The notes under the pieces were generated by a model that was not told where the DNA came from, searched no databases, and was given only the letters and a program-made list of their open reading frames with translations. A stretch of DNA of 64,000 nt, taken from contig NZ_CP162488.1 in the NCBI RefSeq assembly GCF_041242975.1, positions 982,001 through 1,046,000 on the forward strand. Direction: 5' to 3'. The position numbers and the translations under genes were made by a program. Below are positions 33,791 through 41,014 of this stretch, in pieces; the first letter of the stretch is position 1, and the number at the start of each line of letters is the position of its first letter. This DNA comes from Xanthomonas sp. DAR 35659 (GTDB lineage Bacteria > Pseudomonadota > Gammaproteobacteria > Xanthomonadales > Xanthomonadaceae).

Positions 33791-35416
33791 TCAACTCATT
33801 GCAAGCCCCTTTGTCGCCAGGCCTTCCTGCTGCCGTTGCTCCATCGCCAGTTGCTGCTCGCGCTGCTGATTGAACGCCTGCGTCTGCTGCACTGTCTCCT
33901 GCATCGGTGCCACTGGCTGCGACACGTCGGTGGCGACGCGAAAGCCCGGCGTGGTGCCGGACACCCACAGCTTCTCGCCCGCCATCTGCACCCGATCGAT
34001 CTTGCCGGCATCGGTGATGCCCGCCTGCTTGGCGTCGAGCATCGCCTGCGCCACATGGTCGTCGCCGATATGCGCCGGCACATCCTGGCGGATGCGCGAG
34101 AACATCGCCTGATCGGCTGCCGACAGCGCGGCGCCGCGTTCGGCGGCAGGAGCGGCCTTGGCGGGTTGCATGGCCTGGGGCGGAGTGTCGTGCTGCAAGT
34201 ACGTCGGCAGCGATGGTACCACCACCTCATGCGCATTCGGTTTCTCGCGGAAGAACGCCGGCAGCGAGGGATCGGTGCGTTCTGGCGACACCGCCACCGG
34301 GCGCAGGGGAAAGTGCGCGCGCAACCCGGTATCCAGCGGCTCGGCATCGGTGCGGTTAAGGGTCATCGTGCTTCCCGCCAGGTCCTTCACATGCAGGCGC
34401 TGGCCCGCGACGGTCGCGATGCCGGTGGTGTAGAAGGACTCGTGCTGTTCGGAGCGATGGATGACGTTCATTTCCGGCGCAGTGGACACGGTGCGCGGTT
34501 GCAGGAAGGGCGTATCGCTGAGGGTGTTGACGTAATCGATGAGGAGGTTGCCGTTGCGCACGGATAGGCCATCGAGCCGGTAGGAACCGCCGATATCCGA
34601 GTGCGCGCCAGGATTGACCAGATTGAGCAGTCGCCCGTCGGGGGTGCGACCCGGATCGATGATGTCCTTGACCGGGAAGGTGTCGCGGCGCTCGTCGCGG
34701 GCCGTGAGTTGCAGGCCCGACACCACCGAGGGCGGCAGGCGAGTGTCGCGCATGTTCATGTCGCCGGTGGCTACCGGGTCCAGCAAGCCAACCGCCTGCG
34801 GGGTGCGACCGGGTGGCACCAGCGGTGGATGGGTGGGGGTGAGTTTGAGGATTTCGCCGTGTGGGCCGCGGTCGATCTTCATGTCCTTGGGATCCTGGAT
34901 GCCTCGCTCGTCGACCATGCGGGTGAACATGGCGGCGGTGACCGCGCCACGGCTGAAGCCGGTGGAGACGATGCTGATCTCGGCTTTCGGATCTTGCTCG
35001 CGCCATTGTTTGGCTTGGTTGATGAACTTCAAGTACATCTCTTCCATGCGAGGGCCATAGCTATAGCCCAGTGCGCCGTCGAGGTTGCGAGTGAAGTCGC
35101 TGTCTTGAGTTCCTACGCCTGGGACGTAGTGGCCTCTAACATTATCGAGACCTGCGAAGTTGGCAGCATCCAGTTGATTGCTCAGGGTGCCAATATTGGT
35201 GATGTGCTCTGGATCTTTTTGCTTGTCGTTGCCAGTGCCATCGAAACAAGCCACAAACAAGCGGGTGTGCGGGTTGTGTTGACTGACCAGCAGCGGCGCC
35301 TGGAACTGCGCCAAGGCATGGCGGTTGTGTTCGTAGGTAGCCAAATCTTGCGCGGTCGCCGGATACGTTTCCACGCCATCGGCCCATGTCTTCGCGTTTT
35401 TATTCTCGTTACCCAT
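33791..35416 (-). CDS. Type IV secretion antibacterial effector (X-Tfe), DUF2235 phospholipase-like with C-terminal XVIPCD-like tail
   Basis: 541-residue protein. Residues about 50-320 are a DUF2235 alpha/beta-hydrolase as in Tle1-type phospholipases: RLFVACFDGTGND, the elbow GFSRG with Ser155, Asp213 in GLLDPVA and His272 in GAHSDIGGSY. Residues about 425-541 fit an XVIPCD-type T4SS signal: a helical IRQDVPAHIGDDHVAQAML segment, KIDRVQMAGEKLWV, QPVAPMQET and a Gln-rich end. It should hydrolyse membrane lipids in rival cells. AAGGAG lies 5 nt before the ATG at 35416. The lipoprotein gene just upstream is the expected immunity partner. The 12 bases around the stop codon are identical to those at the end of the other effector gene. 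Confidence 0.85.
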   Translation of the reverse strand: MGNENKNAKTWADGVETYPATAQDLATYEHNRHALAQFQAPLLVSQHNPHTRLFVACFDGTGNDKQKDPEHITNIGTLSNQLDAANFAGLDNVRGHYVPGVGTQDSDFTRNLDGALGYSYGPRMEEMYLKFINQAKQWREQDPKAEISIVSTGFSRGAVTAAMFTRMVDERGIQDPKDMKIDRGPHGEILKLTPTHPPLVPPGRTPQAVGLLDPVATGDMNMRDTRLPPSVVSGLQLTARDERRDTFPVKDIIDPGRTPDGRLLNLVNPGAHSDIGGSYRLDGLSVRNGNLLIDYVNTLSDTPFLQPRTVSTAPEMNVIHRSEQHESFYTTGIATVAGQRLHVKDLAGSTMTLNRTDAEPLDTGLRAHFPLRPVAVSPERTDPSLPAFFREKPNAHEVVVPSLPTYLQHDTPPQAMQPAKAAPAAERGAALSAADQAMFSRIRQDVPAHIGDDHVAQAMLDAKQAGITDAGKIDRVQMAGEKLWVSGTTPGFRVATDVSQPVAPMQETVQQTQAFNQQREQQLAMEQRQQEGLATKGLAMS

Positions 35417-35440
35417 ACATGCTCCTTGGCGAGGACGCCA

Positions 35441-36112
35441 TCAGTAGGTTTTGGTGTATGCAAGGATTAGATCATTTCGAAAATCGCTGTATGGGTTGCC
35501 AGGCTTCTGTGGCACGGTCGTCTGCACCATCGCTTTCATATATACATTGATGGTGCGGTCGTTCACTTCCAGAATGATATCCGGAGAGATATCTGCTTGC
35601 AGAATCGGTGGTAGCTGATCCTGCGGCACGTGATGCAGGATCACCTTGTCTTTGAAGATGGCTTCGAGATCGACTGTTGCATGGTGCTGCTGGCCGTCCT
35701 TGGAGCGCCAGGTCACCTCGGCCGGAGGCGGGAAGTGTGGAAAGTTGCGGATGCCGATATTCGATGCAGTCATCGTATCCGGATACTTGTTGCCTAATGA
35801 CGCCGAAGAAATCGTCTTAACATCGTCTGGTGAGTTGACAAGATACCTGTTGTTGTACAGCACTTTGCAGCCATATGTATCGTAACAACCGGCCCCAAAG
35901 GCATGCGTACTGAACGGAATCGGCTTGCGGGTGTCGATATGCACGGTGTTATGGGCATCGACGGGAATATTGCCGATCAGGTGAATTCCGGATGGGTTAT
36001 TGGCAGGTGTGTTCATGCGCGAACATCCAGTCAGAGGGTGGGCGAAGACAGCGCTCATTAGGAGAGGGATCGCTGCACGGTGCTGCGGGATGAAAGAGAG
36101 TCGCACAGCCAT
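35441..36112 (-). CDS. Lipoprotein immunity protein for the DUF2235 effector (X-Tfi)
   Basis: 223 residues with a lipoprotein signal: hydrophobic AAIPLLMSAVFAHP and the lipobox LTGC (Cys at about residue 30), so it should be anchored in the periplasm. The mature part has no family I recognise. It precedes the effector by 24 bp on the same strand, the immunity-first order seen in the other pair. A periplasmic lipoprotein is the right place to neutralise a phospholipase delivered to the periplasm. AGGTGG stands before the start. Base composition is clearly less GC-rich than the neighbours, a sign of transfer. Confidence 0.75.
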   Translation of the reverse strand: MAVRLSFIPQHRAAIPLLMSAVFAHPLTGCSRMNTPANNPSGIHLIGNIPVDAHNTVHIDTRKPIPFSTHAFGAGCYDTYGCKVLYNNRYLVNSPDDVKTISSASLGNKYPDTMTASNIGIRNFPHFPPPAEVTWRSKDGQQHHATVDLEAIFKDKVILHHVPQDQLPPILQADISPDIILEVNDRTINVYMKAMVQTTVPQKPGNPYSDFRNDLILAYTKTY

Positions 36113-36384
36113 GGAGCCACCTTTGGAAAGGGGAAGGACAGTCTATTGCCCCAGATGCGGGCATGGTAGTGCGGTATCGGTGTGGCCCAGATGCCGGAGG
36201 CACTGTTGGTCCGTGGCAGCTCCGTCCGGCTTGCAATCTTCGCGCATGCCCTGGGCCGCGTCGTCCTGTGATCTGCTAGATGTGATGTAGGGATTTTCCT
36301 ACTCCTTCGCCGTGCTGCCTGGAACGGAGGAAGACGTTGTTTGTACCGTGTGCGATTGCGCTTACTGCGTCTGGCTTGGTGCGC

Positions 36385-36509
36385 TGCAGCCGTTCAGCGT
36401 GCGTCCGACTGGTTCGCCGCGGCGATCGCCGTGATCCGTGTCTTGGCCAGCGCCTCGCCGATCTGCGGACCGCTCAGGCCCTGCGCCGCCAGGTCGCGTG
36501 CGTTGACCG
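36385..36509 (-). pseudogene. Duplicated 3' end of cca
   Basis: 36419-36509 matches 39655-39745 inside the intact cca gene at 84 of 91 positions. Read on the minus strand it encodes [22 protein letters not shown] and then its own ending NQSDAR and a stop, different from the resident ATRGAAAD. Most differences are at third codon positions, so the fragment diverged while it was still coding, that is, in another strain. Confidence 0.8.
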
Positions 36510-36520
36510 TCCGCGTGGCG

Positions 36521-36598
36521 GGCTACCAGGCGGATCTGATGTTGCTGGACGAGACGCTGCAGGTGCGGCGCATCTGGGTCGGCGGGGCGATTGAGTAG
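36521..36598 (+). pseudogene. Duplicated 3' end of nagA
   Basis: This 78-bp segment matches 33589-33666, the end of nagA, at 71 of 78 positions. It encodes [19 protein letters not shown] and the nagA-like end VGGAIE with its own stop TAG. There is no start or upstream domain. It directly follows the cca fragment; the join lies near a GACCG shared by both genes. Confidence 0.85.
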
Positions 36599-36785
36599 CC
36601 GGCAGGCATGCGGAAGGCGATGTTTGGTCTGCGCGCGGATGCGCGTGGGCCTGTCGCCGCGCACGCGACGGTGGGCAGGGTGCAAGCCACGGTTGCTTGA
36701 CGCGCGCACGCGATCCGGCGAGGCTCCCGCGGCGTAAGCGACCGGAAGCGGACGCTGTCGCGACTCGAATCCACAAGGAACGTCG

Positions 36786-37208
36786 ATGCTGTACGAGATC
36801 CATCCCTATGCCGCGGTGAACGGTTTCCAGTTCGGCCGCACCCAGGCGCAGACTGCCAAAGCGCATGGCGTGCCCTTCACCTCGCTCACCGACAACATCC
36901 AGAAGATCGTGACCGAGACCCGTGAGGGATGCGACCTGGTCTACGAGCGCAAGCTGCTGTGCTACGTCACCATGAACAAGCACGTCACCCCGGTCGTCGC
37001 GGGCATCGAGATCTACGCCGCGGGCGCGCTGGAACGGCTGATGGCGCTCGATCCCGATCATGCGATCGGGCCGCAGTACGCGATCTTCCGCACCCTGGGA
37101 ATCTGCGTCGGCGGGCTCGGTGCCAAGCGCATTCCGGAAGGAAAGCTGGTCACCGCGTTCGCCCGGGACAAGCAGGAATTCTTCGATTTCTTCGTGACCG
37201 ATGCATGA
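36786..37208 (+). CDS. Conserved-looking protein of unknown function
   Basis: 140 residues, not recognised. It has no signal peptide or membrane helix, is rich in aromatic residues, and has a GFQFGRTQAQTAKAHGVP start and a FFDFFVTDA end. AAGGA lies 5 nt before the ATG. It opens the second cargo block between the duplicated nagA end and cca. Its compact cytosolic form would suit an immunity or stress protein, but nothing in the sequence shows that. Confidence 0.6.
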   Translation: MLYEIHPYAAVNGFQFGRTQAQTAKAHGVPFTSLTDNIQKIVTETREGCDLVYERKLLCYVTMNKHVTPVVAGIEIYAAGALERLMALDPDHAIGPQYAIFRTLGICVGGLGAKRIPEGKLVTAFARDKQEFFDFFVTDA

Positions 37209-37334
37209 GGCGGGGGCTCGCGCCGCGTCGCCAGCAGCCGATGCTTGCAGGGGCGGCCGCCCGCGCCGCGTGGTCACCGGGACCGCGGCCTGTACCTGAC
37301 ACCGCCTTGATCGCCGCCGTCCTAGCCTGAGGCG

Positions 37335-38144
37335 ATGCACCCGACCGCGACCGGCCCGCTGTCCCTGCCCGACGGCGATGGCCTGCGCCGAGTGACCCTG
37401 CATGATGGCCGCCACGCGATCTGCAAGCGCCGCCGCCGCATGCCGGCCGATTTCTTCGCCGCCGAGGCGCGCGGCCTGGAGGCGTTGCTCGCCGCCGGTG
37501 GCCTGCGCGTGCCGCAGGTGTACGCGCAAGGCGAGGACTGGCTGCTGCTGGAGGACCTCGGTGCCGCGCCGCCGCATGCGCGGTTCGACCGGCTTGCCGG
37601 CGAAGGGTTGGCGCGGCAGCACGGCGTCGGCGGCGCAACGTTCGGATTCGGCCATGCCGGCTACATCGGCGACAGCCCGCAGGACAACCACACCGACAGC
37701 GACGGGCATCGGTTCTTCGTCGAGCGCCGGCTGCGCCCGCAAGCCGAACGCGCACTGCGCCATGGAAGTCTGGATGCCGCTGCCGCGGCGCGCCTGGAGC
37801 GCGTGTATGCGCGCCTGCCGCAACTGATCCCGGCGCAGCCGCCGGTGCTGCTGCACGGCGACCTGTGGCAAGGCAACCTGCATTGCGCCGGCGACGGCAG
37901 GCCGGCGCTGATCGACGCCGGCGCGGCCCACTACGGCTGGGCCGAGGCCGAGCTGGCGATGCTGACGCTGTTCGGCGAGCCCGATCCGCAGCTGCTGCGC
38001 AGTTACGCCGAACACGCGCCGTTGGCGAACGACTGGCGCGAACGCGCGCCGCTGTACAACCTCTACCACCTGCTCAACCACCTCAATCTGTTCGGTGGCG
38101 GCTACGTCGCGCAAGTGGCGCAGGTGTTGTCCCGCTTCGGATAG
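37335..38144 (+). CDS. Fructosamine kinase family protein
   Basis: 269 residues of the fructosamine/ketosamine-3-kinase family. Signatures are FFAAEARGLEALLAAGGLRVPQV, LLLEDLG, FGFGHAGYIGDSPQDN and the kinase loop LLHGDLWQGN followed by LIDAGAAHYGWAEAELAML, where the expected DPA is read as DAG. The family phosphorylates sugars attached to amines, starting repair of glycated proteins. It sits 126 bp after the unknown gene and before the peptidase, with no overlap. Confidence 0.87.
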   Translation: MHPTATGPLSLPDGDGLRRVTLHDGRHAICKRRRRMPADFFAAEARGLEALLAAGGLRVPQVYAQGEDWLLLEDLGAAPPHARFDRLAGEGLARQHGVGGATFGFGHAGYIGDSPQDNHTDSDGHRFFVERRLRPQAERALRHGSLDAAAAARLERVYARLPQLIPAQPPVLLHGDLWQGNLHCAGDGRPALIDAGAAHYGWAEAELAMLTLFGEPDPQLLRSYAEHAPLANDWRERAPLYNLYHLLNHLNLFGGGYVAQVAQVLSRFG

Positions 38145-38273
38145 GCATGCCGAAGGACAGCTTGCGGCCCGCCGGGAGCATCGGCAAGCTTGGGCATCGG
38201 TCTCCACGCAGCGACGGCGCCAGGGATGCACGGTCGCCGCTGCGCTCCATGCATCTTCCGGGGAGTGCATCGA

Positions 38274-39440
38274 ATGATTCGCAACGCTGCACTGGCGCTC
38301 CTGCTGGCAGGAACCTCGGGCATTTCCGCTGTCCGCGCCGAGGAAGCCCTGGCGCCGGTGGAGGCACGCGTACCGTTCGCACCCGCTGCGTTCACAGGCA
38401 GCGACGGGCGCACGCATCTGGCGTATGAGCTGCATGTCACCAACTTCTATGGCGACTCCGGCGCGCTCGCGCCGCAGGGGCTGGACGTGTTCGGTGACGA
38501 TGCGGCCACGCCGCTGCTGGCACTGGATGCGAAGCAGCTAGCGCAAGTGGTGAAGCCTGCGCCGGCGGCGCAGGAACCGGTGGCGATCCTTCCCGGCAAG
38601 CGCGCGGTGTTCTTCGTCTGGTTGACCCTGCCGGAGGGTACGTCCGTGCCGCACCGCCTGCGTCATCGCATCCCATTTACCGCGGATGCCCATGCGAACA
38701 GCGTGCTCGACGGCGCCAGCGTCCAGGTCGGCGATGCGCAGCCCATGGTTATCGGCGCGCCGTTGCGCCGTGGCCGCTGGTTGGCCCACGAGGGTCCCGG
38801 CGCCGCCCGGTCGCACCATTGGGGCAGCCTAGTGGCGGTGAACGGGCAGCTGACCATTCCGCAGCGCTACGCCCTGGATCTGGTAGGGGTCGACGCTGCC
38901 GGACACGCGCTGAGATCCGGCGTAAAAGACATCCAGAAATCCACCTACGCCGACTGGATCGGCTATGGCGCGGACGTGCTTGCCGTGGCCGACGGCGTCG
39001 TGCGCAGCGCGCGCGATGGCGAGGCCGAACACCAGCCGCTCAGCGCGCAACCGGAACCCACCGCGCTCACCAGTGACGCCCTGTTCGGCAATTACGTGGT
39101 GCTGGAAATCGCATCGGGCACGTTCGCAAGCTATGCGCATCTGCGGCGGGGCAGCCTCAAGGTGAAACCGGGCGACCGGGTGCAGCGCGGGCAAGTGCTC
39201 GCGCAGTTGGGGCAGTCCGGCAATTCCGCCGCGCCGCATCTGCATTTTCAGCTGTCCAATGCCGTCGCGTTCGAAGGTTCGGAAGGCGTGCCGTACATGT
39301 TCGAGCGCTTCGGCTACCTCGGCCGGGAATCCGAAGCCCAGCTGTTCGGGCAGGGCGATCCATGGAAAGCCTTGCCCATCGAATACCGCCGGTCGCAGCT
39401 GCCGCTCAACGACGTGGTGATCCAGTTTGCCGGTCCTTGA
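38274..39440 (+). CDS. Secreted M23-like peptidase
   Basis: 388 residues with a signal peptide (MIRNAALALLLAGTSGISAVRA). The first half is an uncharacterised beta-rich domain; the M23 (LytM/lysostaphin) domain lies at about 210-350. It contains VLAVADGVV, NYVVLEIASGTFASYAHL, a VKPGDRVQRGQVLAQLGQSGNS stretch split by the metal region, and PHLHFQL. The first zinc motif, normally HxxxD, reads RYALD, so the first His is replaced by Arg, as in some M23 subgroups of uncertain activity. GGGGAG precedes the ATG at 38274. It may act on peptidoglycan or be a non-catalytic relative. Confidence 0.8.
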   Translation: MIRNAALALLLAGTSGISAVRAEEALAPVEARVPFAPAAFTGSDGRTHLAYELHVTNFYGDSGALAPQGLDVFGDDAATPLLALDAKQLAQVVKPAPAAQEPVAILPGKRAVFFVWLTLPEGTSVPHRLRHRIPFTADAHANSVLDGASVQVGDAQPMVIGAPLRRGRWLAHEGPGAARSHHWGSLVAVNGQLTIPQRYALDLVGVDAAGHALRSGVKDIQKSTYADWIGYGADVLAVADGVVRSARDGEAEHQPLSAQPEPTALTSDALFGNYVVLEIASGTFASYAHLRRGSLKVKPGDRVQRGQVLAQLGQSGNSAAPHLHFQLSNAVAFEGSEGVPYMFERFGYLGRESEAQLFGQGDPWKALPIEYRRSQLPLNDVVIQFAGP

Positions 39441-39629
39441 GGGCTTGGGCCCGAACCAAAGGCAGAGGGCCGCCGCTTGGAACAGCGGCAGTTGTCGAGG
39501 TGACCGCAGCCGCTTTCGGCTTGCCTGCAAACGGAGCGCGTGGCGTCCCTCCAGCCGCTTCGAGCCGCCGTTCATCAGGTGAAAAACCGGCCTTGCTTGC
39601 GAGACGGCTTGCGGCCCGGCCCGGCTGTG

Positions 39630-40865
39630 TCAGTCCGCGGCCGCGCCGCGCGTTGCGGCGATCGCCCTGATCCGTGCCTTTGCCAGCGCCTCGCCGATCT
39701 GCGGGCCGCTCAAGCCCTGCGCGGCCAGGTCGCGCGCGTTGACCGCCAGCGCCGCGGCGTGCAGGCGCTGCAGTTCGCGGCCCTGCGGATAGTCGGTGTC
39801 CTCGCTGCCGAGGCGGCCGCGCTTGTCGGCCTCGCACACCAGCGCCAGTTGCGCGATGCGTTCGGGCTTGCGGAAGCCGTCGCAGCGTTGCAGCAGTTCG
39901 TGCACGGTGCGGTCGCGCAGTTCGGCCAGGCGGTGCACGTTCAAATGCTCGCGGCAGGCGATCTCCGCGAGTTGGCGGTGTTCCTGCGGCAGCTTCAGCC
40001 GCTCGCACAGCGCGCGCAGCGGCGCCACGCCGCGCTGCTCGTGCATCACGTGCCGCGGCCATTCCGCCGGCGGAGTCAGCCCCTTGCCCAGGTCGTGGGT
40101 CAGCGCGGCGAAGCCGACCAGCGTGTCGCCCGGAGCGAGCCTGGCGGCCATGTCGCTGACCAGCTCCTGATGGCGGCCGGTATCGATCTCGGGGTGGTAT
40201 TCGGCGCGCTGCGGGACGCCGTACAGCGCCTCCAGCTCGGGCAGCACGCTGTGCAGCGCGCCGGCCTCGTGCAGGGTGCGCAGAAACGCCGAAGGCTGCG
40301 CCGAGGCGAGGCTGCGGCGCAGCTCCTGCCACACGCGCTCGGGCACCAGCGTGTCCAGTTCGCCGCTGGCCGCCATCTCGCGCATCAGCGCCATGGTCTC
40401 CGGCGCCACGCTGAAGCCGAGCGGGGCCAGCCGCGCCATGAAGCGCGCCGCGCGCAGCACGCGCAGCGGGTCTTCGCCGAACGCCGGGCCGATGTGGCGC
40501 AGCATGCGACGTTCGATGTCGCGCGCGCCGCCGTACGGATCGACCAGCGTGCCGCTGTCCTCGTCGCGGGCGATCGCGTTGATGGTGAAGTCGCGCCGCT
40601 GCAGGTCCTCCTCCAGCGTCACCGACGGATCGGCATCGACCACGAAGCCGTGATAGCCGCGTCCGGACTTGCGCTCGGTCCGCGCCAGCGCGTACTCCTC
40701 GCCGCTGCGCGGATGCAGGAACACCGGGAAATCGCGACCGACCTGCTTGTAGCCCAGTTCGAGCATCCGCTGCGGCGTGGCGCCGACCACGACCCAGTCG
40801 CGGTCGCCCGGCGGCTGCCCGAGCAGGCTGTCGCGGACGGCGCCGCCGACCAGATAGATTTTCAT
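39630..40865 (-). CDS. cca: Multifunctional CCA tRNA nucleotidyltransferase
   Basis: 411-residue class II CCA-adding enzyme with a C-terminal HD domain. Key parts are [58 protein letters not shown] and the HD motif [11 protein letters not shown]. It completes the 3' CCA of tRNAs in the cytosol, and the HD part gives phosphatase/phosphodiesterase activity. It follows slt on the same strand, separated by a GGGAAT-type repeat. Its 3' end (39655-39745) is duplicated at 36419, marking the right border of the nagA-cca insertions. Confidence 0.95.
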   Translation of the reverse strand: MKIYLVGGAVRDSLLGQPPGDRDWVVVGATPQRMLELGYKQVGRDFPVFLHPRSGEEYALARTERKSGRGYHGFVVDADPSVTLEEDLQRRDFTINAIARDEDSGTLVDPYGGARDIERRMLRHIGPAFGEDPLRVLRAARFMARLAPLGFSVAPETMALMREMAASGELDTLVPERVWQELRRSLASAQPSAFLRTLHEAGALHSVLPELEALYGVPQRAEYHPEIDTGRHQELVSDMAARLAPGDTLVGFAALTHDLGKGLTPPAEWPRHVMHEQRGVAPLRALCERLKLPQEHRQLAEIACREHLNVHRLAELRDRTVHELLQRCDGFRKPERIAQLALVCEADKRGRLGSEDTDYPQGRELQRLHAAALAVNARDLAAQGLSGPQIGEALAKARIRAIAATRGAAAD

Positions 40866-40870
40866 TGGGG

Positions 40871-41014
40871 GGTGGGAATGGGGAGTCGGGAATCGGGAAT
40901 GGTAAAAGCAGGTTCGCTCGGTCTGATGCCGCAGTGGTATGCGGACGTCAGTTTTCGTGCGATCTCGCGCGGTGCGCCGTTGCGATTCCCCATTCCCTAT
41001 TCCCGATTCCCACC
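40871..41014. repeat. GGGAAT-type inverted-repeat element, copy 3 (144 bp)
   Basis: Arms of about 35 bp (GGTGGGAATGGGGAGTCGGG and a related inverted arm) around an unrelated core. It separates slt from cca within what is probably one operon. The right arm is read as the last codons of slt (ending GGNRE). Confidence 0.75.

Larger units (their letters stand above)
36113..36785. other. Junction region holding gene-end remnants
   Basis: 673 bp without an intact gene. From 36113 to about 36380 nothing is recognisable. From 36385 to 36598 it contains a truncated cca 3' end joined to a truncated nagA 3' end. From 36599 to 36776 nothing is seen, and an AAGGA ribosome site precedes the next gene. Confidence 0.7.

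Noticed and set aside
36337..36598. An 85-residue gene ending in the nagA-like tail
   Set aside because: Only the last 26 residues resemble NagA; the rest is antisense to a cca fragment. It is a remnant, not a gene.
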